DNA from: Mycoplasma sp.
GTDB lineage: Bacteria > Bacillota_I > Bacilli_A > Mycoplasmatales > Metamycoplasmataceae
Reading direction: 5' to 3'
Assembly (NCBI GenBank): GCA_014803855.1
Contig: JAAVAX010000001.1
Span: 47,970 to 111,969 of the forward strand
Length of the DNA: 64,000 bases
Within the stretch, counting starts at the first letter, position 1; every line of letters starts with the position of its first letter. The position numbers and the translations under genes are program-made. Below, in pieces: positions 46,297 through 61,854 of this stretch. The notes below the pieces were generated by a model. That model was given only the letters and a program-made list of their open reading frames with translations, had not been told where the DNA came from and made no database searches.

Positions 46297-48441
46297 ATGT
46301 TTTTTTCAGAAACAAAATTAAGGCAATTAGCTAATTTAGAAGGACACATAAAAATAGAAGATATTGTAAATGCTATTAATTCAATTGGATTTGAAGTTGA
46401 AGGTGTTACTAAATTTAATAGTGTTGAAAATGTTAAATTTGGTCATGTTATAAATACATATAAAAATCCTAATTCTGAAAAGTTAACTGTTTGTGAAATT
46501 GAATTCAATGACAAAAAAAGAACAATACAAACTGCTGCTAAAAATGTAAAAAATGGTGATTACCTGATTTCTTTCATTCCTGGATCTAAATTAAATGATA
46601 TTGAAATAAAAAGTAAAGAAATGGCAGGTATCCTATCAGAAGGTATGCTTGCTTCTTTTTCTGAATTGGGTTTTAATAACAATTTAATCCCAAAAGAATT
46701 AAATGATGGAATATTAATCTTAGATAAAATAGATTTAAGTTTGGATCCAATTAAATTATTTAATTTGCATGACAATATTATTGAAGTTTCCATACTATCA
46801 AATAGATCTGATGCACAATCATATGAAATATTTTCTAAAGAATTAGCAGCTTTCTTTCATACAAAACATAATAATATAAGCACCACAAATAATAATGAAT
46901 TATTTACATCAAATATAAAGTTAGAAGGAAATGAAGAAAACAAATTGCATGGAATAGAAATTAAAAATGAAAATTTCAAATTAAAAATTGAAGATATTTT
47001 TTTACTTCTTAAGTCAAATATAAAAATTGAAAAAAATGATTTTATAAATTTTTCAAATTTAACAATGATCTATACTGGTGTATCATTAAGAGCTATTGAT
47101 GCAAATAAAATTAATGAAAAATTGTCTATTATTGAAAAAGATTCAATTTTTTACTTAAATGATTCAAAAAATAATGTCTCAATACTTGGAGTAGAAACAT
47201 TAGAAAATTTCTTACCAAATAGTGATTCTAAAAATGTGTTTTTTGAATTCTCACAAATTAATGAAAAAATAGTTAGAGACAATTCTAAAAAAACAAAAAA
47301 AGTAACTACTAGTTCTATTAATAATTCTAGAAGTATATCTAATGGAATGATTGAATTAGCTGAAAAATTCATTAGTAATCACTTTAAAAAATGTTCAAAA
47401 ATCATTAATGATATTGATAGAAAAGAAATTAAAATTCATTTCAATGAAAAATATTTAAATGACTATGCTGGCTTTGATATAACTAAAAAAGAAAATTACA
47501 AAAAAGCTATAAAATCATTAGAAATTTTAGATTTTAGATTTATCCAAGATAATATTGTCATACCAAATATAAGACATGATATAAAAAATATGCAAAATAT
47601 TGTTGAAGAAGTATTTAGATTTTACAATTTAAATAATTTTGAATTATCACCAGTTACATCTAAACCATTGATAATTGATCCTATTAATGTTTTTGAAAAA
47701 AATATTACATATTTAGGATATACACAAGTTTGAACTTATACATTAATTAATAAGAATAAAAATGAATTTAATCCATTTAATTTTTCTGATACTAAGAAGC
47801 TAAAAACATATGTATCTGAGGAATATGATTCAATAAGAAATTCAATGGCACTTCCACTATTAAATGTTTTTGATTATAACTTTAAAAATAATATAAAATT
47901 AATGTCTTTATTTGATATGGGAATGATTAATGATAAGAAAGCTATTATTATTGCTTCTACTGAAAAAACATATGAAGAAATAAAAACTGATATTGAGAAA
48001 ATAACAAATCAAAAATTTAGTATTGCTAAATTGGATAATGATTATCTACATCCTAATTACAATACTGCTCTTATGTTATCTGGAAAAATTGTTGGTTGAA
48101 TAGGAAAATTCAATCCATTTAAAATTAAAACTGATGTAGATATAATATTTGCAGAAATATTAGAAGAAATTATTTATAAACCAAAAAATAAATATATTGA
48201 ATTCGATAATAGACCATTGAAGGAAAGAGATATAACATTTGAAATAAATAAAGATTATGAATTAGGAATGTATTTAAATGCACTAAAATCTATTGATGGT
48301 TTATTCTCTATAAAACATATTTCAACTTATAAAAAAGATAACATTGATAAGATAACATACAAAATATTGATGAATGAAAATGCTCTTAATGAATTTGATA
48401 AAATTGATTGAACAAATAAAGAAAAATTACTAGAAATTTAA
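46297..48441 (+). CDS. pheT: Phenylalanyl-tRNA synthetase beta subunit
   Basis: 714 residues, about 90 shorter than typical bacterial PheT. It has the N-terminal EMAP-like tRNA-binding domain (PNSEKLTVCEIEF, KEMAGILSEGMLAS), B3/B4 editing-like region with low conservation, B5 (HFNEKYLNDYAGF) and the C-terminal FDX-fold anticodon-binding domain (FDNRPLKERDITFEI). The middle region is Asn/Lys-rich and diverged, so the editing site may be impaired, as reported for other mycoplasmas. AGGAG lies 6 bases upstream. Confidence 0.94.
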
Positions 48442-48443
48442 TT

Positions 48444-49202
48444 ATGAAATTAAAAGATAATGTCATTATAAAAAGAATTTTAATATCAGGAATTTGTTTC
48501 ATACATTTTTTGGTTCTTTTATTTTTTATATTTGTAGATGGTGTTGCTAAAAAAGGTTCAAGTGGAGTATCTGGATTTATTGAACAAGATAGTTTAAGAA
48601 AAACATTAGGCGATTGATATCAATTAGTTTTTTATACATTTCATATAAATATATATTTTTCAATAACTGGTATGTTATATGGTTTTTTTTATCAAAATAA
48701 TATTATTAAAAACCTATTTTTCTGTGCAGTATCATATATGTTACTTTGTTTATTTGCAATGTTTGTATTTCGTTTTAATTCTTTTAAAACAAATATGTAT
48801 GAATCAATAAAAACACTATCTGTTCATGGAATAGCTCCTACAATATCATTAATAATGTTGTTTTCAATAAGAAAAGAAATAATTTTAGATTGAAAAATAT
48901 TGATATTAAATTCATTTTATATAACTTTTTACATAATATTAACACTTATAATTTATTACAATTTTAAATTCACTCCAGACACTTCATATCCTAATAAACC
49001 ATTATGAATATATGGATTTCTAGATTATGATAATCAAATTATGTTTATTCCATTAAATACTATGACCTCAACTATAATTGGAATTACATTTTTATTATTA
49101 ATAACTCCAATGGTAGGAATGGTCTTGTTTATTTTTATGAAATTAATTTTTAATATAAAAATGAATGATAAAAAATTAAAGAGAAAAAATCAAACACTAT
49201 AA
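48444..49202 (+). CDS. Polytopic membrane protein
   Basis: 252 residues with about six hydrophobic segments, a Lys-rich N-terminus (MKLKDNVIIKR) and a basic C-terminus. It begins 2 bases after the pheT stop and ends at a terminator. It resembles the mollicute-specific membrane protein group sometimes named MAGa3780-like, judged from general shape (conserved TVHGI/SVHGIAPT loop) with low certainty. No transport signature. Confidence 0.65.
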
Positions 49203-49230
49203 CCTAAATCAGTTTTGGTTTGTAGTGTTT
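49192..49230 (+). terminator. Terminator of the pheS-pheT-membrane protein operon
   Basis: Stem of 8 bp (49192-49199 with 49223-49230) extended by a second 4-bp helix (49201-49204 with 49217-49220). It overlaps the last codons of the membrane protein gene. Confidence 0.6.
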
Positions 49231-49259
49231 AATAATTTATTATTAATTGCAAATAATTA

Positions 49260-49724
49260 CTAAATATCTTTTTTAAGATGTTTATTATTAATGTCAATAA
49301 CTTTATCTACTCTAGTTGTATATCTTTTATTGTCTGATAAATAATCAGTGCTCATTCAAGTTTTAACTATTTCAGAAGCTATAGCTGATCCAATAATCTT
49401 ACCACCTAAACATAATACATTAGTGTTTGAATGAGAACGAGCTAAAGAAGCGACAAATGGATCTTGTGCAACTGCAGCATAAACACCATATATTTTATTA
49501 GCTATTAGTGCTGATCCATATCCAACACCATCTATAAAAATTCCTCTATCAACTTCTTTTTTACTTATAGCTAAAGATGCAGGATAAATGAAATCAGATA
49601 GATCACATCCTTCTTCATTAAATGGACCATAATCTATCACTTCATGTCCCATCTGTTCTAATTGACTTTTAATCTCTTTTTTTAATTTAAACCCAGCATG
49701 GTCACCAGCAACTGCAATTTTCAT
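49260..49724 (-). CDS. rpiB: RpiB/LacAB-family sugar-phosphate isomerase, atypical active site
   Basis: 154 residues; family members interconvert ribose-5-phosphate and ribulose-5-phosphate. The phosphate-binding start GDHAGFKLK with His9, His98 in RSHSNTNVLCLGGK and the overall length fit. The catalytic Cys of the usual CGTGxG loop is replaced: residues 64-70 read IDGVGYG, so Asp65 stands where Cys is expected. It may use another base (an acidic residue, as in mycobacterial RpiB), act on a different sugar phosphate, or be inactive. GAGGT precedes the ATG. It follows trxB and rpoC on the same strand. Confidence 0.85.
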
Positions 49725-49762
49725 AACTACCTCTTTTTTTAAAATAATTTAAAGATAATACC

Positions 49763-50687
49763 TTAAATTATTTTATTTATTTTATTTGTTAATATTTTTC
49801 CTGCAATAGCTCCATCTGCTGCAGCAGTAACAATTTGTTTGATACTTTTTCTTCTGATATCACCTATTGCATATATTCCATCTTTTTTGGTTTTCATATT
49901 TTCATCAGTTATGACAAAACCATATTCATCAAATATATCCAAATCTTTTATAAATTCATTTGATGGTAAAAAACCAATGTATGGATATAAATGATTTATT
50001 TCTAAATAATGTTCTTCATTATTTTGAATATATTTCACTTTTTCAAGAGTTGTTTCACCAAATAATTCAACAATTTCAGCGTTATATAAAATCTCAATAT
50101 TTTCTTGTTTCATTACTTCTGAAATCATAATTTGTTCTGCTTTTGGTTTATCTTTTCTTACAAAAATGTATACTTTTGATGCAACTGAAGCTAAATACAT
50201 TGCTTCTTCAAAAGCACTATCACCACCACCTATAATTGCTGCTGGTTTATTTTTATAAAATGCAGCATCACAAATAACACAATAAGAAACACCTTTATTC
50301 TCATAAAAATCAATTTTAGGAATATCAGGTTTTTTATTATTCATTCCTGTAGCAATAACAATAGCTTTTGCTTGAATAACTTTTCCATTTTCTAAATAAA
50401 CATAATGATCAAATTCAGATTTAGAATCAATTTTAATAACATTACCAAAAATAGATTGAGCTCCTAATTTTTTTGCATGATTTAGCATCTTTTTTGATAG
50501 TTCATAGCCCTTAATATTCTCTTCACCAGATCAATTTTCAATCTGATATGTTGAAGTCATCTTTCCACCAGGAGCACCTTTATCAATAAAGCAAACACTT
50601 AGATTACCTCTAGATGCATATATGGAACAAGTAAGACCAGCAGGACCAGAACCTATAATTGCTACATCAAATTTAAGTAAGTTATCT

Positions 50688-50704
<17 letters not shown>
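49763..50704 (-). CDS. trxB: Thioredoxin reductase
   Basis: FAD- and NADPH-dependent enzyme that reduces thioredoxin. 313 residues. FAD loop [15 protein letters not shown] near residue 18, redox pair Cys142-Val-Ile-Cys145, NADP loop [11 protein letters not shown] from about 158 and [18 protein letters not shown] near the C-terminus. Its ATG lies within the 3' end of rpoC (17-base overlap, other frame), implying co-expression with RNA polymerase, an unusual partner. Confidence 0.94.
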
Positions 50705-54925
<4,221 letters not shown>

Positions 54926-54926
<1 letters not shown>

Positions 54927-57900
54927 TATTTGCTACCTCCTGTATTATCTTTGTTTTCAATATTATTTTTTTCATGAACTTCTAATTTGATACCTAATCC
55001 TCTTAATTCATAAGCAAGAACATTAAATGATTCAGGTGTTCCTGCAGTAGGTAATTCTGATCCAGTTGCAAGAGCATTATACAATTTGTTTCTTCCAGCA
55101 ATATTATCTGACTTATATGTTAATAACTCTTGTAGGATATTGGTAGCACCATGAGCTTCAATAGCTCATGTTTCCATTTCACCAAATCTTTGTCCACCAT
55201 TTTGTGATTTACCACCAAGTGGTTGTTGTGTAATAAGTGAGTATGGACCAACACTTCTTGCATGCATCTTATCATCAACCATATGAGATAGTTTTAACAT
55301 ATACATTACACCAACTGCAACATCATTATCAATAACTTCACCATTGATTGGGTTGTATAGTTTTTGTTTACCAGAAACAGGTAATTTTGCTTCTTTTAAT
55401 ACACTTTGAATATCTTTTATTTTTACACCATCAAATGAAGGACAAGCAAATTTAACACCTAATTTTTTACCAGCATAACCTAGATGTAATTCCAGTATTT
55501 GACCTAAATTCATACGAGATGGAACCCCTTGTGGATTTAAACAAATATCAATAGGAGTACCATCTTCTAAGTGAGGCATATCTTCTTCAGGAAGAATTAC
55601 AGAAATAACCCCTTTATTTCCGTGACGACCAGCTAATTTATCTCCAACTTTAATTTTTCTTTTTTGAGCTATATACACTTTAACAATTTTATCTATACCA
55701 TCTTCAAGAACATCACCATGATCTCTAGATAAAACTTCAACATTAATAACTGTTCCAGCTTGACCATGTTTTACTTTTAATGAAGTATCTTGTAAGTTTG
55801 AATCACGAGAACCAAAGATAGCAGCCATCAATTTTTCTTCTGGTGTTGGGTTGTGTTCACCTTTAGGAGAAACTCTTCCTACTAAAATATCACCAGCTGA
55901 AACTTCAGAACCTACAATTACAATACCATTTTCATCTAAGAATCTTTTTGAAACTGTTGAAGTATTTGGAATCTCTACTGTTAATTTATCACTTCCAGTT
56001 TTTGAAGCTCTAAACTGAATGGTTTGTTCTTCAATATGAATAGATGTTAGAACATCATCTTTTACTAATCTTTCATTTATGATTATCGCATCCTCAAAAT
56101 TGTATCCGTTTCAAGTTGAAAATGCAACTAGTAAGTTTTTACCTAATGCCATTTCTCCATCTTTAAATGATGAACCATCTGTTAATAAATCATTTTCCTT
56201 TACAACATCATTTAATTTAACAATAGGTTTTTGATGAATTAAAGTACCTTGATTTGATTTTTCAAACTGTTTTAAGTTATAAACAATAATTTCATCACTA
56301 TTATCTGATTTAATTTTAATTTTTGTAGAGTCTACAAAAACAACTGTTCCTGATTTTTTAGCTTTTAAGTTTCCTGCTGAAAAATTAGCAATTGAACATT
56401 CAATACCAGTTCCTACAATAGGAGCTTCAGCATTTAATAATGAAACAGCTTGACGTTGCATGTTAGAACCCATAAGTGCACGGTTAGCATCATCATTTTC
56501 TAAAAATGGAATAGCTGAAGCTGCAATTGATGTCATTTGACGAGAAGAAACATCAATAAAATCTACCTCTTCAGGTTTAACAATTATGAAATCATGATTT
56601 TTTCTAACAGTAACTTCTTTATTAGTAATTTTGTTATTCTCATTAATTGAAACAGTAGATTGAGCAAATGTAAATCCAAATTCCTCTGAAGCTATTAAAT
56701 ATACTGGTTCAGAATAGTCTACAACACCTTTGTTAACTCTAAAGTATGGTGTTTCCAAGAAACCATATTCATTAATTCTTGCATAAACTGCTAAATTTAA
56801 AATCAAACCAATGTTAGGTCCTTCAGGTGTTTCAATTGGACAAATTCTTCCATAGTGAGTTGGATGAACATCACGAACTTCAAATTGAGCAGTTTCTCTA
56901 TTAAGACCTCCAGGTCCTAAAGATGTTATTCTACGTTTGTTAGATATCTCAGATAATGGATTGATTTGATCCATAAATTGTGATAATTTTGATGAGTTAA
57001 AGAATGATTTAAATTGATTATAGATAGGTTTGTTGTTTGTAACATTTTTTGGAGTGATTTTATCACTTTCCTTTGAAGCCATTCTTTCTTTTGTGTTTCT
57101 TTCAACTTTAGTTAAAGCAATTTTAAATTGATTTTGTAACAATTCACCTATTAAGATTATTCTTTTGTTAATCAATGAATCTGGATCATCATCCATTCCA
57201 ATACCCTCTAATAAGTTAAAGTAGTATGAAATAGAAGCAACAATATCAGAAATTAATAATATTAAGTCATCATCTTGTTGATTATTTCCAATAACCAATG
57301 TTGGTTCTTCACCTTTTTGGAATTTTTGTTCATTTGAATAAACTTTAATCATTGATACTTTAACTTTATTTTTTAATTTAGGATTATTAACTAACATTTT
57401 TCCATAAACAGTTTCTGGATTAATATTTGGTATTGTTGTTAGTTTTAAAACTTTATCTCTAAATAATTTATCTACAAGTAAAGCATCCTTTGCACTGAAT
57501 TTGTGACCTTTTTTAAAAATAACCTGTCCTGATACATATTCATCATTAGTTTCACTAGCAATTAAATCCTCAGCTAAAATTGTGTCAATAATTCTATTTG
57601 ATAGTTTTAATTTATTATTTAAAACATATCTACCAGTTTTTGAAAGATTGTATCTTCTTTCATTAAAAAATAAATTTGGTAATAGTGAATTAACTGATTC
57701 TTTTGTAACCCTATCACCTTTTCTAATAATTTGGTAAATTGCTTCAGTTGAAGAATATTGATTTTTTGTTTTTTCTCTTTTAAATGTTTCTTGTAAAACA
57801 TCTGAATTACCAAATAAACTTATAATGGTTTCTTTTTCAAGACCAAATGCTCTTAAAAATGTAGTTAAGAAAATGGATTTTTGTTTGTTGATTTTAACTT

Positions 57901-58483
57901 TTACTGAATCAATAGAATTACCAGTAACTCTATGGAATATTTCAATTCAAGCTCCTATTTTAGGAATAAATTCTAATTTATTGAAAAGATCATCAGTTTG
58001 TTTGTTTCTAACTGATAATCCATAGTAAGCTCCAGCTGATCTAATTAATTGAGAAACAATGATTTTTTCAGAACCATTTACAACAAAAGAAGCTGATGAA
58101 GTCATTAAAGGAACTTCACCAAATAAAATTTCATCTTCTTTTATTTCTCCTGTTTCAATAACAGTTTTTCTTAATTTAGCAAATATTTTTGCACAATATG
58201 TAGAACCTTTTTGTTTTGCTTCTTGAATGGCATTATATTCATTTTTAGGTTTTTGAATTTTTACTGATTTTTTAATATATTCAATAACAGTCTTATCATT
58301 ATTAGATTTAATAGGATATATTTCATTAAAGGTTTCTTCAAGGCCTTTTTTAAGTAATCACTCAAAAGAATCTTTTTGCATTTGCAAAAGATCTTGGATT
58401 TCTAATTCATGTTTAGTGTTTGAATAATTTCTTCTTTCAGTAATTGGTCCAAATTTTTGAACTCTATAGTTTCCTTTTTGCAC
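54926..58483 (-). CDS. rpoB: RNA polymerase beta subunit
   Basis: 1185 residues. Recognisable blocks include the rifampicin region with [28 protein letters not shown]-equivalent [13 protein letters not shown], and [12 protein letters not shown] near the C-terminus. The start is GTG at 58483: AAAGGGG lies 6 bases upstream and no in-frame ATG occurs before [13 protein letters not shown]. The [13 protein letters not shown] motif has Asn where rifampicin-sensitive enzymes have Asn or Asp and Ser; mollicutes are naturally resistant. The promoter has TGTTAAAAT about 104 bases upstream. Confidence 0.97.
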
Positions 58484-58586
58484 AAAATACCCCTTTACAT
58501 TAAAAAAATTGAAAAAGAAAGAAAGAACTACCTTAATTTGTGCTTTTTCTTATCCTCTCAATGTTTATTAAAACTTATGTGAATGT

Positions 58587-58595
58587 ATTTTAACA
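58587..58595 (-). promoter_or_regulatory. Extended -10 promoter of rpoB-rpoC-trxB
   Basis: TGTTAAAAT on the minus strand, giving a leader of about 100 bases; no recognisable ribosomal-protein or antitermination element in it. Confidence 0.55.
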
Positions 58596-58692
58596 CATTT
58601 TTATTAAAAAAATATTTAAATTTTCTAAACTTTATTATATAATGTAAAAAACATTTTGGTATTATTATACTTAAAATGTAAATGAAAAAGAT

Positions 58693-58767
58693 GCCGACAT
58701 AGCTCAGCGGTAGAGCAACTGGCTGTTAACCAGTGGGTCACAGGTTCAATCCCTGTTGTCGGCGCCA
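58693..58767 (+). tRNA. tRNA-Asn (GTT)
   Basis: First of a six-tRNA operon divergent from rpoB; 75 bases with CCA; acceptor GCCGACA pairs with TGTCGGC; anticodon loop CTGTTAA. Confidence 0.95.
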
Positions 58768-58770
58768 TTT

Positions 58771-58846
58771 GGCCTATTGGTGAAGCGGTTAACACACATG
58801 GTTTTCATCCATGGATTCACGGGTTCGATCCCCGTATAGGTCACCA
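58771..58846 (+). tRNA. tRNA-Glu (TTC)
   Basis: 76 bases with CCA; anticodon loop TTTTCAT; acceptor GGCCTAT with ATAGGTC. Confidence 0.95.
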
Positions 58847-58852
58847 TTTTTA

Positions 58853-58928
58853 GGAAGTTTAGCTCAGCTGGGAGAGCATCGCCCTTACAAGGCGAGGGTC
58901 ATGGGTTCGAGTCCCTTAACTTCCACCA
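58853..58928 (+). tRNA. tRNA-Val (TAC)
   Basis: 76 bases with CCA; anticodon loop CTTACAA; acceptor GGAAGTT with AACTTCC. Confidence 0.95.
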
Positions 58929-58929
58929 T

Positions 58930-59005
<76 letters not shown>

Positions 59006-59011
59006 TTTTAA

Positions 59012-59087
<76 letters not shown>

Positions 59088-59145
59088 TTTGTTGAAAAAC
59101 ACCATATTTATTTAAAAAAAATTCATTATCTTTTTGATAATAAAT

Positions 59146-59229
59146 GCGCGAGTGGTGAAATTGGCAGACACGCAAGTTTTAGGCACTTGTACCTCTGGTG
59201 TGAGGGTTCGAGTCCCTCCTCGCGCACCA
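59146..59229 (+). tRNA. tRNA-Leu (TAG)
   Basis: 84 bases with CCA and a long variable arm; anticodon TAG in GTTTTAGGC; acceptor GCGCGAG with CTCGCGC. Confidence 0.94.
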
Positions 59230-59286
59230 TATCAATCAGAAAAGATTGCCAACTAAATAAATTTATTTTTCATTTTTGTATTAAAT

Positions 59287-59316
59287 AAAAAATCATGATT
59301 GAATTCATGATTTTTT
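59287..59316. terminator. Bidirectional terminator between the tRNA operon and the RNase J-like gene
   Basis: A 12-bp perfect stem (59287-59298 with 59305-59316), 6-base loop, with A and T runs on both sides; it serves both convergent units. Confidence 0.85.
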
Positions 59317-59389
59317 ATTTAAATTTTATATGGAATTTATAGATAAAAAAATTATAAATAGATAGTAAGAAATATATAAAAGCTATTTT

Positions 59390-61057
59390 TTAAACTTCAG
59401 TTAGAGATATTATGACCATTGGTTCTTTGTATGTCAATTTATATATTTTCTTACGAATAACTTTACGAACTAGATTTTGAAAATTAGTTAAATTATTTTT
59501 TAACTTAGGATCATCACTTAAATATGTTTTCTCATATACATCAATTAAATGTAATTTAACTATTTCATCAACTTCATCTCTTTCTTCTGGAGAAATAACA
59601 CCAATATATTTAACATCAATGTTGTCATACATTTTTTTAGATTTTTTATCAACTAGAACAGAAACAATAACAACACCATCTCTTACTAAAGTTTCTCTTT
59701 CTAAAATAACTTCTCTTGATATATCATCAACACCAAAACCATCAATGATAATATCACCAACATTAGATATTCTAGCCTTTTGTGATAATAATTCATTACC
59801 TTGAAAATGAGCAATTTTTCCATTTTGTAAAATTATGCAATTTGATTGTGGATATTCATTAGCTACAACTTCTCTTACTGCAACAGATAAATAACGATAT
59901 AACCCTTGAATTGGTAAGAAATATTTAGGTTTTAAAATTTGTACTGTGTCAATAATATCTTGCTTAGCAGGACGACATTGATAAAATTTATCTTCAGAAA
60001 TATCAGTTATTTTAGGTGTTATCCTTGCAATTTCATCTAAAGCATATGAAGCTTCAGTCTCTTGTCCATTAATAGGTGGTGCTATCATAACAAAGTGATC
60101 AGATTTATTAAATTTTAAATAAACATCATTATTTTCAGTAATTCTAATAAATCTTTTAAATAATCTTTCAACTGTACCAGAGACAATAATTACTAAATTA
60201 TTATCATGTTTAGAAATGAATTTATAATCAAGTATTTTTGGTAATTTTAAATCAGGATTTCTTTTTTGTAATAATTCCAATAATTGATAGTATGAACGAC
60301 CATATGTAACAATATCACGACCATATTTTAAGGCCATATCTAAAACTTGATGTAATGTAGCCATTTCTTGATCATAAGCACCAATAATGATTCTTTCATC
60401 TTTTGTTGTTTCAGAAAAAACTTGTTCTAATTCACTTGTTATTGTTATTTTTTGTGAAGATTTTCCATTGAAATTAGATAAACCAGAATCTAAAAATAAT
60501 GCAATAATATTTGGATATTTTTCTTTAATTTTATTAATATTAGTTGAACCATAAACACCTAAATCACCATCAACAAAATTTGTTAAAAATAAATATGTCC
60601 CTTCTTTAACATTAAAGGCAAATCCAATTGTTCCAGGTAATGCACCAGCAAGAGGTACAGCATTAATAATTGTATTATTAACTTTTATTCCATTTTCTGG
60701 AATAACCTCAACATGGGTAGATTTAAGATCAATATTGTATTTTGATAATCTATCTAAAATTGGTAATCTAGAAAATGATGAACAAAATATAGGGACATTA
60801 GGTATTTCCATCAATAATCATGGTAAACCAGATAATGAATCATTTTTAGTATCAACAATAAAAATTCCTTTAATTCTTTTGGCATTATTTTTTAAATATG
60901 AATAATCAGGAATTAATGTATCAATTCCATATGTAGAAACTATTGGTACTTTTGTTCCAAAATTTATCACAAATAAATCATCATTAATATCTAAAACATA
61001 GCAATTCTTACCATTTTCATCTAAACCACCTAATGCAAAAAATTTAACATCAGTCAT
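59390..61057 (-). CDS. RNase J-like protein lacking the metallo-beta-lactamase catalytic motif
   Basis: 555 residues with RNase J architecture: beta-lactamase-type N-terminus (FFALGGLDENGKNCYVLDI), a beta-CASP region (ERIIIGAYDQEMATLHQV, IVSGTVE) and the C-terminal domain (GDIIIDGFGVDDISREVILE). Active RNase J has HxHxDH after the GIFLT strand; here residues 64-77 read GIFIVDTKNDSLSG with none of those His. The later metal ligands also appear lost (LFLTNFVDGDLG instead of a TGDFK-like strand). It may be the structural partner of an active RNase J1, like a diverged J2. GGGGTG precedes the ATG. Reading TGA at 60815 as Trp joins the protein. Confidence 0.85.
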
Positions 61058-61307
61058 AATTTCACCCCAAATATGATTGTCACATTATATTTTTTAAATT
61101 CTTCTAAAATAACTTTATTAAAACTAAAAATTAATTATACAATAAATTTTAACTAATTTATTTGAATAAATGGAACATTGCAAAAAGTAAAAAATATTAA
61201 TCGCAATTAGTTTAGATTAAAAATATTCTTGTATAAATTAACTAATTAGTATTAGTTAAATTTAAACTAAGAAATATACCTTTGTAATTTCTAGTTTTAA
61301 TTAATAA
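61058..61307. other. Intergenic region upstream of the RNase J-like gene and before the silent lipoprotein tail
   Basis: Contains the minus-strand TATAAT near 61085 for the RNase J-like gene and nested inverted repeats at 61207-61270 (listed separately). No gene or signal peptide is present on the plus strand to drive the lipoprotein tail that follows. Confidence 0.5.
61207..61270. repeat. Nested inverted repeats before the silent lipoprotein tail
   Basis: Outer arms TTAGTTTA (61207-61214) and TAAACTAA (61263-61270) enclose an inner 9-bp perfect hairpin (61238-61246 with 61251-61259, loop TAGT). The centre also contains the 10-base palindrome ACTAATTAGT. It could block read-through transcription or mark a recombination boundary. 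Confidence 0.6.
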
Positions 61308-61802
61308 ATTAAATGAAATGGGATAAGTAAAATAATTACAATTAATGCAAATAATGCAAGTGAATATTATGGAAAAAACTATCAAATAAAATCTAAAGAT
61401 TCAAATGAAACAGTTCAATTTACATTTAGTATGGAAAATGAATCACCTGCTCCAACAATTACTAAAGTAGAAACTGAAATTAATAGTGATGGTAACATTG
61501 AAGTTACAATTACAGGTACTCAATTAACTGGTTCAATTACATTAACACTACAAAATGATGAAGATAGTTTAGCTCAAAACTTTACTATTGAACCAAAACA
61601 AGATTCAGTATCAGCTACTAGCGCAGTTCTAGTTATTAAACCAAAAGATGGTCAAAATATTAGTGATTTATATGGTAAAACCTTTACAGTAGAAGTTGTT
61701 ACCAATGGTAAAAAAGGTGAATCAATTGGGACATTCCCACAAGATCCAACAATAGATAGTAATGAGTCACTAATAAATAAAATGATAGATATTAATTTTT
61801 AA
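61308..61802 (+). pseudogene. Headless lipoprotein tail (silent cassette 1)
   Basis: The frame is open from 61308 to TAA at 61802, but there is no signal peptide, ribosome binding site or plausible start near the 5' end; the first ATG is at 61431 in mid-module. It begins with the linker ITINANNASEYYGKNYQIKS, then the GTQLTG module, and ends SLINKMIDINF. The same linker and a related end (SLIDKVVKNNF) are in the intact lipoprotein on the opposite strand at 61855-63537. It is best read as a stored alternative C-terminus. The 13-bp element TAATTACAATTAA lies at 61333-61345, in the same codon phase as in the intact gene. Confidence 0.7.
61333..61345 (+). repeat. Candidate recombination site, copy 1
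   Basis: TAATTACAATTAA: palindromic arms around an asymmetric AC centre, at the head of silent tail 1, second base of an ATA codon. Confidence 0.5.
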
Positions 61803-61813
61803 TTATTGTAAAT

Positions 61814-61836
61814 AAAAAATCCCTAATGGATTTTTT
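61814..61836. terminator. Bidirectional terminator between the two convergent lipoprotein tails
   Basis: A 9-bp perfect stem AAAAAATCC/GGATTTTTT (61814-61822 with 61828-61836), 5-base loop, is symmetric and would stop transcription arriving from either side. It lies 12 bases after the stop of tail 1 and 19 bases after the stop of the intact gene. Confidence 0.85.
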
Positions 61837-61854
61837 ATTATATTTTTTAATTAA

